From assembly GCA_002772195.1 (NCBI GenBank), contig PCSG01000183.1, positions 1 to 11,561 of the forward strand: a stretch of 11,561 nucleotides of DNA, in the 5' to 3' direction. The first letter of the stretch is position 1. Every line of letters begins with the position of its first letter. Positions 1-7,484 of this stretch are shown one piece after another. The position numbers and the translations under genes are program-made. The notes under the pieces were generated by a model. The model was not told where the DNA came from. It did no database searches and saw only the letters and a list, made by a program, of their open reading frames with translations. Source of the stretch: Desulfobacterales bacterium CG23_combo_of_CG06-09_8_20_14_all_51_8. Lineage in GTDB: Bacteria > Desulfobacterota > Desulfobacteria > Desulfobacterales > Desulfosalsimonadaceae.

Positions 1-857
1 TGCCGCAGCATATCCGATGGGAACTTTACCCAGTGGCCCATGAAGGGGAAAAAGCCGCTTACGGAGGCGGATATTTGGAAGAAACCGAGTGGTGGACCAA
101 GCCGAGGGAAAAATCCCTGATCGGCGAATTAAAGGTCATGATACCGGAAATCCTGTTTTTAAAAGCAGTCTGGGAGCACAACCGCAAGCTGTGGTACGTC
201 ACATTCCCGTTTCATTTCGGCATGTATTTATGCATCACCTACATGGCGCTGCTGTTTGTTGGCGCCATCAGCCTGATTGCCGGGGCTGCATCCGATTCCA
301 TGATCCTTTCAGCGATTTTCGCCCTGACCAATCTTTGCGGACCAATGGGTTTCATCCTTTGTATCGTCGGGGCTGCCGGCCTTTTTTACCGGCGGATAAC
401 CGACCCGGACCTGAAAGATTTTTCCGCATTTGAACATTTTTTTGACCTTGGCCTGTTTGTTCTCACCATGGGGGTGGCGCTCATGACCTGGCTTTTTATC
501 GACCCCAGCTTTATCAAAAACAGAGAAATCGTCATGAGCCTGCTCCAGTTTCATTTCAGCCCCATTGATTCGTCGCTGCTGATAATGCAAATGCTGTTAA
601 TCTCTTTTGTCATTGCCTATATTCCCCTGACGCATATGTCTCATTTCTTTATGAAATATTTCCTGTACCACGACATCCGGTGGGGGGATAAACCCAATAT
701 TAACAGTCCTTCTACGGACGAGAAGATCGGCGTGGTATTGAACTATCCGGTCACCTGGGCAGCGCCGCATATCGCCGGCCATGGAAAAAGCACCTGGGCG
801 GAAGTCGCCACTTTTAACCCGGCAGCCGAACCAGATAATAAAAAGGAGCAGGCATGA
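1..857 (+). CDS. Membrane cytochrome b subunit, NarI/DsrM/TmcC/HmcE-like (5' truncated)
   Basis: This is an integral membrane diheme cytochrome b of the NarI/DsrM type, expected to pass electrons between a periplasmic cytochrome c partner or the quinone pool and the cytoplasmic iron-sulfur protein encoded next. The frame is open to the first base of the window (codons start at base 3) and reads PQHIRWELYPVAHEG before the in-frame GTG at 33. That GTG has no ribosome binding site and lies inside what looks like conserved protein, so the true start is upstream and at least the first membrane helix is missing. Four hydrophobic segments are visible, roughly at bases 190-290, 310-390, 425-495 and 570-660. 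Candidate heme-ligand histidines lie in FPFHFGMY, FEHFFDLG and LTHMSHFF. The C-terminus is a soluble tail. The stop overlaps the next start as ATGA. The family is clear. Whether it is HmcE, TmcC or another paralogue is not settled: the gene order matches HmcEF, while the length fits TmcC better. Confidence 0.85.
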   Translation, partial: PQHIRWELYPVAHEGEKAAYGGGYLEETEWWTKPREKSLIGELKVMIPEILFLKAVWEHNRKLWYVTFPFHFGMYLCITYMALLFVGAISLIAGAASDSMILSAIFALTNLCGPMGFILCIVGAAGLFYRRITDPDLKDFSAFEHFFDLGLFVLTMGVALMTWLFIDPSFIKNREIVMSLLQFHFSPIDSSLLIMQMLLISFVIAYIPLTHMSHFFMKYFLYHDIRWGDKPNINSPSTDEKIGVVLNYPVTWAAPHIAGHGKSTWAEVATFNPAAEPDNKKEQA

Positions 858-2449
858 AAAGCAAAGAGAGACTGAAAATCAATGATATCAGCAAAGACAC
901 GGAAAAACTGGCCAGCGTTAATCCCGAAGACCTGATGCCCCTGCCGGAGGACTTTGAAGAAGGCCCATGGGGGGAACTTACCGAGGAAACAAAAGACAAG
1001 TACGCCTGCATTCTGGATAATACCTGCATTCTCCAGATTCCGCGGCCGAAGACCAAAGAAGAAGAAGATGAGCTGGTCCGTAAATTTTTAAGCGGCATGG
1101 AAAAGCTCTTTACCAAAGAAAATAACTGGACCTTTCTGGCGATGCTGGAGACCTCCATGGAGCATTGCGCCAAGTGCAATACCTGCGCAGAGGCCTGCCA
1201 TTTGTATGAAGCCAGCGGACGGCATGATATGTATCGTCCCCTGTACCGCAGTGAAGTTTTTCGCCGCATTTATAAAAAATATGTAAAAAAAGAACCGTTC
1301 AGCGGGTTGCGTAACGGCGATATTGATCTTAACTGGCGGACGGTTGCCCGGCTGGGGGAGCTGGCGTATCGGTGCAATATCTGCCGCCGGTGTGCCCAGA
1401 CCTGTCCTATCGGCGTGGACAATGCCTTGATTGCCCGTGAAATTCGAAAAATTTTCAGCCAGGAAATGGGGATTGCCCCGCCCGAACTTTATGAAAAAGG
1501 GTCAATGCTTCAGCTCAAAGTCGGATCTTCCACATCCATGAACAACCTGGTGGCCAAAGACAATGTCGAGTTTATTGACGAAGATTTTTCCAATGAAACC
1601 GGCTATAAATTTAAAACCCCCTGGGATGTAAAAGGCGCGGACGTTCTACTGATTCACAATGCCGGAGAAATCCTGGCATGGCCGGAGAATATTGCGGCTT
1701 TTTCCATCATTTTTAAAGCAGCCGGCATCTCCTATACCCTTTCCAGTGATCTGGCGGCTTATGACAGCATCAATTACGGGGTCTTTTATGATGACGTTCA
1801 GTTTGCGCGAACAGCGCTTCTTCATGCTCAGGCCGCCAAAAACCTGGGAGTTAAAAAAATTGTGCTGGGCGAATGCGGCCATGCCCACAAGGCGCTGACG
1901 GTTATTGTAGACCGGGTGCTGCCGCCGGGCCTGCAAATCCCTCGGGAAAGTTTTTTATCGATGCTCCGGGACATTGTGGTAAACGACAAAATCAAGCTGG
2001 ATCCCAGCCGGAACAATTTTCCGGTGACGCTGCACGATCCGTGCAATATTACGCGGCTGATGGGGATCATTAAGCCCCAGCGGGACATTGTTAAAAAAAT
2101 CTGTCCCCAATTCCGCGAGATGACCCCCCACGGGGTGAACAATTACTGCTGCGGGGGCGGCAGCGGATACGCCATTATGAGCCGCAACACCATCCCGGAA
2201 TGGCGGGCCAAAATTACCGGACGCAAAAAACTATCCCAAATCATGAACGCATTTTCCGATTCCCGGGGGCCGGAAATCCGAAAATATGTGTGCGCTCCCT
2301 GCTCCAACTGCAAGGGACAGATGCGGGACTTATTCAAACGGTACGAACTGCTGGAAAAGGAAAGCCTGACATACGGCGGTCTGGTGGAACTGGTGGTGAA
2401 TGCCATGACGGACGTGAAACCCGGTTATATCAAATGGGGAGAGGAATAA
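854..2449 (+). CDS. Cytoplasmic 4Fe-4S / CCG-domain protein, HmcF/TmcB/DsrK/HdrD-like
   Basis: This 531-residue iron-sulfur subunit resembles heterodisulfide reductase subunit D. Such proteins sit on the cytoplasmic face of the membrane, bound to the cytochrome b subunit. Two classical 4Fe-4S motifs are visible: C105-x2-C108-x2-C111-x3-C115 and C174-x2-C177-x2-C180-x3-C184, the last followed by PIG. The C-terminal half has one complete CCG (cysteine-rich) domain: C397, then C432-C433 in NYCCGGGSG after 34 residues, then C480-x2-C483-x2-C486. An earlier isolated GECGHAHK at 339-346 looks like the remnant or alternative form of a first CCG repeat. There is no signal peptide or membrane helix, which fits a cytoplasmic location. 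The ATG at 854 overlaps the upstream stop and is preceded by AAAAGGAG, so the two genes are translationally coupled. The physiological electron donor or acceptor cannot be told from sequence. Confidence 0.88.
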   Translation: MKSKERLKINDISKDTEKLASVNPEDLMPLPEDFEEGPWGELTEETKDKYACILDNTCILQIPRPKTKEEEDELVRKFLSGMEKLFTKENNWTFLAMLETSMEHCAKCNTCAEACHLYEASGRHDMYRPLYRSEVFRRIYKKYVKKEPFSGLRNGDIDLNWRTVARLGELAYRCNICRRCAQTCPIGVDNALIAREIRKIFSQEMGIAPPELYEKGSMLQLKVGSSTSMNNLVAKDNVEFIDEDFSNETGYKFKTPWDVKGADVLLIHNAGEILAWPENIAAFSIIFKAAGISYTLSSDLAAYDSINYGVFYDDVQFARTALLHAQAAKNLGVKKIVLGECGHAHKALTVIVDRVLPPGLQIPRESFLSMLRDIVVNDKIKLDPSRNNFPVTLHDPCNITRLMGIIKPQRDIVKKICPQFREMTPHGVNNYCCGGGSGYAIMSRNTIPEWRAKITGRKKLSQIMNAFSDSRGPEIRKYVCAPCSNCKGQMRDLFKRYELLEKESLTYGGLVELVVNAMTDVKPGYIKWGEE

Positions 2450-2475
2450 AACTGCTATAAAAAAGGATAATAACC

Positions 2476-3000
2476 ATGACCACCGAATCACTCAAGAAAA
2501 TCCTTATTGTTGATGATGAACCGGACATCCGGAACTTTTTGTCAGCTTGCATCGAGGATGCCGGATTTTTAGTCGATACCGCCAGGGACGGCATCGAAGC
2601 CCTTGAAAAAGTGGCGGATGATCCGCCGGATCTGATAACGCTGGATCTGGTGATGCCCAGACTTTCCGGCGTTCGGGTCATTCGGGAATTACAGAAAAAT
2701 GGACAATGGAAAAAAATTCCTGTTATTGTCATCACCGCCCATGCCAGCGATGAATTGGGCATTGACGAAGTAAAAGCCCTTAGCGCCTTTACCGCCAACA
2801 TGAGGCCCCGATACACGATTGAAAAACCGGTCACCCAGGAGAAAATTGTCCGGGCGATCTGTGATGTTCTCGAAATAACCGAAAACCGGGCGCAAGAGAC
2901 AAAAATGACCAGCGAAAAGGATGTCATTTTGGAGATGATCAATAAGGCAGATCCTGATACCCTGAAACAGATCCTGGCTGTTTTAAACGGCGGCAAATAG
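2476..3000 (+). CDS. Receiver-only response regulator with C-terminal tail, Rrf1-like
   Basis: This 174-residue protein has one receiver domain (about residues 7-132) and no DNA-binding or enzymatic output domain. The phosphorylation machinery is complete: acidic pair D13/D14, phosphoacceptor D57 in LDLVMP, T87 in VITAHA and K117 in IEKP. After the receiver there is an extra tail of about 40 residues, predicted mostly helical from its pattern, with no domain I recognise. It starts 26 bases after the iron-sulfur gene with AAAGGA about eight bases before the ATG, and a strong terminator follows, so it is probably the last gene of the electron-transfer operon. In D. vulgaris a response regulator gene (rrf1) follows hmcF in the same way, which makes this a positional counterpart. 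I have not shown orthology. Confidence 0.85.
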   Translation: MTTESLKKILIVDDEPDIRNFLSACIEDAGFLVDTARDGIEALEKVADDPPDLITLDLVMPRLSGVRVIRELQKNGQWKKIPVIVITAHASDELGIDEVKALSAFTANMRPRYTIEKPVTQEKIVRAICDVLEITENRAQETKMTSEKDVILEMINKADPDTLKQILAVLNGGK

Positions 3001-3060
3001 AAGAGCATTGACCTTACCGTCAGCTTCCTGAAGCAGGATAACCTGTGAAAAAATTAAAAA

Positions 3061-3116
3061 AAATTGAACGTCGGACATCAGACATCGAATCCTGATGTCG
3101 TGTCGTTCAATTTTTT
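3061..3116 (+). terminator. Rho-independent terminator after the electron-transfer operon
   Basis: AAATTGAACG (3061-3070) pairs with CGTTCAATTT (3104-3113), and GACATCAG (3074-3081) pairs with CTGATGTC (3092-3099). The two stems are separated by a small internal loop (TCG opposite GTGT), the apical loop is 10 bases, and a run of six T (3111-3116) follows. It lies about 60 bases after the response regulator stop and separates that operon from the regulatory operon downstream. Confidence 0.85.
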
Positions 3117-3170
3117 AAAATGCCTGCCACTAAAAAAATCAATTTTGCTTTTCATCCATTTAATGCTATC

Positions 3171-3198
3171 TTGTCTTGTAAGCATCTGATCCGATAAT
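3171..3198 (+). promoter_or_regulatory. Candidate sigma-70 type promoter for the regulatory operon
   Basis: TTGTCT (3171-3176; 4 of 6 matches to the -35 consensus) and GATAAT (3193-3198; 5 of 6 matches to the -10 consensus) are separated by 16 bases in the AT-rich region just after the terminator. Transcription would begin near 3205, giving a leader of about 77 bases that contains the palindrome at 3233-3252. It is the best match by eye in this intergenic region. Confidence 0.45.
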
Positions 3199-3232
3199 AA
3201 ATATATTCAACCGACAGTGTTGTATTAACTGT

Positions 3233-3252
3233 GTTTTATCAATTGATAAAAC
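3233..3252. promoter_or_regulatory. Perfect 20-bp palindrome, candidate operator
   Basis: GTTTTATCAATTGATAAAAC reads identically on both strands. It lies between the candidate promoter at 3171-3198 and the start codon at 3282, where a dimeric regulator could act. As RNA it could form an 8-bp stem with a 4-base loop, but no T run follows, so it is not a typical terminator. Its position inside the longest open frame (GTG at 3231) supports the later ATG as the true start of the next gene. The protein that binds it is unknown. Confidence 0.45.
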
Positions 3253-3281
3253 CCTTACCGGCATATAGACAAAAGACAGCC

Positions 3282-3686
3282 ATGCCCCGAAAGATTATGA
3301 TCATTGATGATGAGCCGGATATCCGGGTATATCTTGCCGCCGCCGCTGAAGATAATGGATTTCTGCCCTTAACACTTGGGGCTGAAGAAACGGTAATCAA
3401 ACTCATTGCCGATAACAAGCCGGACCTGGTGGTACTGGACATTATGATGCCCATGCGGTCCGGGGTTTCAATTTACAAGGAAATCAGAACATCCCCATCC
3501 CTTGCCCATATTCCCATTATTTTAATTTCAGGGATGGCGGGCCTGTCTGATTTCATGGAAAAGGGGTTTCGTCAATTGATAGCTGATGATCAAATCCCGC
3601 CTCCGGACGCATTTATTGAAAAGCCGATTGATATCAGCTTGTTATTCAAACAAATAAAAATGTTATTGGATAACCGATCATGCTGA
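3282..3686 (+). CDS. Receiver-only (CheY-like) response regulator
   Basis: This 134-residue protein consists of a single receiver domain with no output domain. Conserved residues are present: D9/D10 in IIDDEPDIR, phosphoacceptor D53 in LDIMMP, S83 in LISGM and K114 in FIEKPID. I chose ATG 3282 because the protein then begins MPRKIMIIDDEP, as is usual for receivers. An in-frame GTG at 3231 would add 17 residues, has no ribosome binding site and lies in the palindrome. The 3' end overlaps the next gene by seven bases (ATGCTGA), so it is co-translated with the histidine kinase and is the obvious candidate for its phosphorylation partner. The stretch between the active-site serine and the lysine is long and carries PPPDAFIEKPID, which resembles the later regulator at 8682-9125, suggesting a shared subfamily. 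Confidence 0.85.
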   Translation: MPRKIMIIDDEPDIRVYLAAAAEDNGFLPLTLGAEETVIKLIADNKPDLVVLDIMMPMRSGVSIYKEIRTSPSLAHIPIILISGMAGLSDFMEKGFRQLIADDQIPPPDAFIEKPIDISLLFKQIKMLLDNRSC

Positions 3687-5497
3687 CATCGCTTCCAACC
3701 GATATTGACAAATGGATCAGGGATAACCTCTTTGATGTCATTCCTATGGCTATCTCGGTGATTGATCGGGAATATAACATTATCCATGCGAATACTGCAT
3801 TTGAGCAGATGTTCGGTTTATGGCGAAACCGCAAATGTTACGCTGTTTATAAGAACCAGGATGCCCCATGCACCATCTGCAAGGGAAGTGACGCTTTTAA
3901 AGACGGCGTCACGCGGATCAATGAAGAAGTCGGGTTTAATAAAAACGGGCGGTTGACACGATATATTCAGCACTCCATTCCAGTCAAGCATGAAAACGGG
4001 GAGGTTCAATTTGTCGTCGAGATTGCAACGGATATCACTGAAATCGAATTGCTGCGCGAGGAGCACCAGCTTCTGTTTGATCAGGTGCCTTGCAATATCC
4101 TGGTCATTAACCGGGATTTTCGTATTGTCCGTACCAATCACCGCCTGCGACAAATCTTCGGAAATATCGATGGAAAATTTTGTTTTAAGGCGTTAAAAGG
4201 ATACGATAGCAAATGTGCCGAATGCACGGCGCATCAGACATTTTCCGATGGAGACATCCATACCGGATCGCATGTATGGGATCATGGAGAGAATCATGGC
4301 GCCCATATGCTGGTCACAACCGTTCCACTCCGGCGGGCTGACAAGAGTTTCGATCTTATCATGGAAATGGCGGTGGATGTCACGAAAACGCTTAAGTTGG
4401 AAGATGAACTTAAAGTCGTACACATGTTTCTTGAATCCATCATCGATACGGCTATAGACGGCATTATTGCGCTGGATGACATCAGTAATATAATGATTAT
4501 CAATCCGGCGGCGCGACGGATATTTCATTTTCCGGAAAATCAAGCGCAAATCACCAAAGATCAAATCGAAGCGCTGCTCCCCCAGGGGTTCCTTGAACAG
4601 GTGGCTGCCGGATCCCAGTATTCATTTTTACAGGAAACAGAAATTAAAACCTTGAGTGGCGATATGATACCGGTACGATTGATCAGCACCCAGTTGAAAA
4701 CAGAAGGCCGGTTTATCGGGATAGCGTTACATATTCAAGACCTTACGGAAATTCAGAAACTGGAGAAGGAAAAATTGGAGGCAGAAAGGCTGGCGGCGGT
4801 CGGACAGACGGTCGCCGGGCTGGCCCACGGCATTAAGAATCTGATTAACGCGCTTGAAGGCGGCATGTATTTGTTAAAAAGCGGCATTGACAAAAACAGA
4901 ATGGACCGGGTTTCAGACGGGATGGACATGCTGATCCGCAACATTGCGCGGGTGTCGATGTTTGTCAAAGAATTCCTTACGTTTTCAAAAGGCCATGAAA
5001 TACAGGTGAAGATTGAAGATCCGGCCTTGATCGCCCATAAAGTGGTTGAACTGTATGCTGCCGAAGCAGCGAAGCAAGGCATTGAACTGCGTTGTGAAAT
5101 CCCTGATCGGGTGTCACCGGCGCCCATGGACTATGAAGGGATGCACGAATGTCTGACCAATCTTGTGGGGAATGCCATCGATGCCTGTAATATGAGTGAG
5201 AAAAAAGGGAATTTGTTTGTTGCCGTCCGTATATCGGAAAAAGAGGGCACCCTCATTTTTGAAGTGATCGATAACGGATGCGGCATGGATTATGAGGTAA
5301 AACAAAAGGTATTTACCAATTTTTTCACCACAAAAGGGCTGGGCGGAGCCGGACTGGGACTTTTAACCACTAAAAAAATTGTTCAGGAGCACGGGGGTGT
5401 CATCACATTTACGTCTGAACCCGGCGTGGGATCGACATTCAGCATTCGTCTGCCCAGAAAGCGGTTGCCCAAACACAAGGCTTTTAGCCGTCTTTGA
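3680..5497 (+). CDS. Soluble triple-PAS sensor histidine kinase
   Basis: This 605-residue histidine kinase has no membrane segment or signal peptide and is therefore probably cytoplasmic. PAS 1 spans about residues 12-122, PAS 2 about 125-238 and PAS 3 about 245-358. A short linker leads to the dimerisation/phosphoacceptor domain, where H383 lies in LAHGIKNLINALEGG (not the usual HE-RNP H-box), and then to the catalytic ATPase domain with N-box NLVGNAIDAC (494-503), G1 DNGCGMD (531-537), F-box FTNFFTTKG (545-553) and G2 GGAGLGL (555-561). PAS 1 has C53-x10-C64-x2-C67 and PAS 2 has C168-x10-C179-x2-C182, which hints at metal, Fe-S or thiol-based redox sensing. PAS 3 lacks the motif. The gene overlaps the receiver upstream by seven bases and the sigma-54 activator downstream by one base, so the three form one unit. 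The ligand is unknown. Confidence 0.9.
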   Translation: MLTSLPTDIDKWIRDNLFDVIPMAISVIDREYNIIHANTAFEQMFGLWRNRKCYAVYKNQDAPCTICKGSDAFKDGVTRINEEVGFNKNGRLTRYIQHSIPVKHENGEVQFVVEIATDITEIELLREEHQLLFDQVPCNILVINRDFRIVRTNHRLRQIFGNIDGKFCFKALKGYDSKCAECTAHQTFSDGDIHTGSHVWDHGENHGAHMLVTTVPLRRADKSFDLIMEMAVDVTKTLKLEDELKVVHMFLESIIDTAIDGIIALDDISNIMIINPAARRIFHFPENQAQITKDQIEALLPQGFLEQVAAGSQYSFLQETEIKTLSGDMIPVRLISTQLKTEGRFIGIALHIQDLTEIQKLEKEKLEAERLAAVGQTVAGLAHGIKNLINALEGGMYLLKSGIDKNRMDRVSDGMDMLIRNIARVSMFVKEFLTFSKGHEIQVKIEDPALIAHKVVELYAAEAAKQGIELRCEIPDRVSPAPMDYEGMHECLTNLVGNAIDACNMSEKKGNLFVAVRISEKEGTLIFEVIDNGCGMDYEVKQKVFTNFFTTKGLGGAGLGLLTTKKIVQEHGGVITFTSEPGVGSTFSIRLPRKRLPKHKAFSRL

Positions 5498-7296
5498 TGG
5501 ATACAGTGAAAAAAAAGCATAAAATACTTTTTCTCTCCGAAAATTCAAATGGGCTGAATTTAATGGCGGAAAGCTTTGCGAGTGAAATGAAGGACGATGA
5601 TATTGAAATTATCAGCGCCACCATGAAACCGCCGGGATTGAACGCTATCGCCGTAAGGTTAATGAACGAAGTTCATCTGGATATTACAAGTCTGAAACAG
5701 TTGACACTGCTTGATATTGAACTGTTCATGTTTGATCTGGTCATCACCCTGGGAGATTTTGACCCGGCCTGCCGTCCCACCCTTCCCGGCATGCCGCCGC
5801 ATTTGCATTGGAATCTTCCTGATCCGTTGCCTGTGGAAGATCCCATCAAAATATTCACTGCGCTGAAATCGGCAAGGGATATTCTCAGGTCCAACATAGA
5901 GACCTTATTCCATTCCAGGTTGCTGTCCGCCCTTTTTGTGACCCGGCGGAACCTGGAGCTGGTTCTGGACAACCTGCATGACGGCGTCATGGCGCATACA
6001 ACGAACCGTCGTATCTTTTTTTTCAATAAGGCGGCGGAAGCCATCACGGGATATTCGTGTGACAAAGTAATGGGGCAGGATTGTCATGAGGTCTTTCCCG
6101 GAAGACTTTGCGGCGGGGATTGTGAGTTCTGTGAAAATACAATCAGCCTGGGAAAGGCAAGCGTTACCAGAAGGGATGTTCTCTTTATGCGTCCCGACGG
6201 TGAAGAACGGACCCTTAAAATGTCCGTCATGCCCCTGACCGAAACAGACGGTCGCGATGTCGGCGCTCTGGTTTCTTTCCAGGACAATACGGAACTTCAT
6301 CAACTCAAAAGGCGACTTAAACACCGCCACTCACTTGAAGGCCTTGTGGGTATTGATCCGAAGACCCTGACACTTTTTGAACATATTCGGGAAGTCAGTT
6401 CCGTTTGTGTGCCGGTATTGATTGAGGGCGAAAGCGGCACCGGAAAGGAGCTTATTGCAAACGCCATTCATAATCTGGGCCCGAGAGCGGGAAAACCATT
6501 TATTGCTGTGAACTGTGGCGCGCTTCCGGAAGGTATTCTGGAGAGTGAGCTTTTCGGGCATGTTAAAGGCGCCTTTACCGGAGCCGTTGCCGACCGTAAA
6601 GGCCGGTTCGAGTTGGCGCATCAAGGAACGATTTTTTTAGATGAAATTGACGGGCTGTCGACGTCCATGCAGGTTAAACTTCTTCGTGTCATTCAGGAGC
6701 AGCGGTTTGAGCGTGTGGGCGGTGAGAAATCCATCCAGGTGGATGTCCGGATTATCAGCGCCACGAATCAAAACTTAAAACAGCTCATGGCTAAAAAACA
6801 ATTTCGTCGAGACCTGTTTTACCGTCTTTGTGTGGTTCCCATCACTTTTCCGCCTTTAAGAGAGCGGCGTCTGGATATTCCCATACTGGTGGAACATTTT
6901 CTGGAAATGATTTCAAAGGAATTAAAACGTCCCGTGCTGACACCGTCAAATGAGGTCATTGATTTTTTGATACGGTACTCATGGCCGGGGAATGTCCGTG
7001 AACTCAGAAACGCCATTGAATATATATATGTCAAATGCCGCGACAATGTCATCCAGGTGCGCCATTTACCGCCGGAAATTTTAAATTTTGAGGAGTCCCG
7101 TAAAACCAGGCCGGGTCCCACATTAAAATTCAAAAAAGAAGAGATTATGCTTGCCCTGACAAAGGCGGAAGGCAGTAAAAAAAATGCATCCCGTATACTG
7201 GGTGTCGGGCGGGCGACCTTTTATCGATACCTTGATCACTATGGGTTAAAATATTCCATCCTTTTTCGTGTCTCAAGTCTCAAGTTGATCTCATAA
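5497..7296 (+). CDS. Sigma-54 activator with degenerate ArsC/LMW-phosphatase-like domain and PAS domain
   Basis: This 599-residue enhancer-binding protein activates transcription by RNA polymerase carrying sigma-54. Residues 8-140 resemble low-molecular-weight phosphatase/ArsC proteins (ILFLSENSNGLNLMAESF, DLVITLGD, HLHWNLPDP), but the CX5R catalytic loop reads S14-x5-L20. A PAS domain (about 150-265) carries C196, C205, C209 and C212. The AAA+ domain is intact: Walker A GESGTGKE (311-318), GAFTGA (358-363) for sigma-54 contact, Walker B GTIFLDEID (377-385), arginine-finger segment RRDLFYRL (437-444) and GNVREL (498-503). A Fis-type helix-turn-helix follows (about 545-583; NASRILGVGRATFYRYL), then an extra tail of about 15 residues. 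There is no receiver domain, so control must come through the N-terminal domains. The ATG overlaps the kinase stop (TGATG); I preferred it to the in-frame TTG at 5494. No clear ribosome binding site is seen, so translation is probably coupled. Likely targets include the sigma-54-like site at 7485-7500. Confidence 0.92.
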   Translation: MDTVKKKHKILFLSENSNGLNLMAESFASEMKDDDIEIISATMKPPGLNAIAVRLMNEVHLDITSLKQLTLLDIELFMFDLVITLGDFDPACRPTLPGMPPHLHWNLPDPLPVEDPIKIFTALKSARDILRSNIETLFHSRLLSALFVTRRNLELVLDNLHDGVMAHTTNRRIFFFNKAAEAITGYSCDKVMGQDCHEVFPGRLCGGDCEFCENTISLGKASVTRRDVLFMRPDGEERTLKMSVMPLTETDGRDVGALVSFQDNTELHQLKRRLKHRHSLEGLVGIDPKTLTLFEHIREVSSVCVPVLIEGESGTGKELIANAIHNLGPRAGKPFIAVNCGALPEGILESELFGHVKGAFTGAVADRKGRFELAHQGTIFLDEIDGLSTSMQVKLLRVIQEQRFERVGGEKSIQVDVRIISATNQNLKQLMAKKQFRRDLFYRLCVVPITFPPLRERRLDIPILVEHFLEMISKELKRPVLTPSNEVIDFLIRYSWPGNVRELRNAIEYIYVKCRDNVIQVRHLPPEILNFEESRKTRPGPTLKFKKEEIMLALTKAEGSKKNASRILGVGRATFYRYLDHYGLKYSILFRVSSLKLIS

Positions 7297-7342
7297 TTGT
7301 CATATAAAACACCATAATATTAATTTTTTAATTAAAAAACAA

Positions 7343-7360
7343 ATAGTTGAATTTAACTAT
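7343..7360. promoter_or_regulatory. 18-bp near-palindrome, candidate upstream activator site
   Basis: ATAGTTGAATTTAACTAT is a dyad with one mismatched pair. It lies about 140 bases upstream of the sigma-54-like element at 7485-7500, a distance typical of enhancer sites for sigma-54 activators, and directly downstream of a gene encoding one. Being AT-rich, it could also arise by chance. Confidence 0.3.
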
Positions 7361-7446
7361 CAATTGGCACCCTTCTGGTGTTCCTGAGTTCATTTCCTCT
7401 AACCCGAATTTTATTTTTTGTTTGTTCGAATATAACACTTTAAAAG

Positions 7447-7461
7447 TATTATTAAATAATA
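7447..7461. repeat. 15-bp AT-only palindrome
   Basis: TATTATTAAATAATA is a perfect 7+1+7 dyad located 24 bases upstream of the sigma-54-like element. It may be a protein-binding or DNA-bending site, but its composition makes chance occurrence quite likely. Confidence 0.25.
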
Positions 7462-7484
7462 AAAAACAGATCATGAATGCGGGT

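Noticed and set aside
33..857. GTG at 33 as the real start of the cytochrome b gene
   Set aside because: The frame is open to base 1, the upstream residues look like family sequence, no ribosome binding site precedes the GTG, and a membrane helix would be missing.
2430..3008. Antisense open frame covering the first response regulator
   Set aside because: The + strand frame has all receiver active-site residues. The antisense product is serine/arginine-rich shadow sequence.
5536..5559. An active arsenate reductase or tyrosine phosphatase at the activator N-terminus
   Set aside because: The loop that should read CX5R has serine and leucine at those positions, so normal catalysis is not expected.
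7324..7339. TTTTTTAATTAAAAAA as the terminator of the activator gene
   Set aside because: It is symmetrical but contains only A and T, so the hairpin would be too weak for a confident terminator call.
7365..7380. TGGCACCCTTCTGGTG as a second sigma-54 promoter
   Set aside because: The -24 half is excellent, but the -12 half has GT in place of GC and lacks TTG. The site at 7485 is better placed and matched overall.
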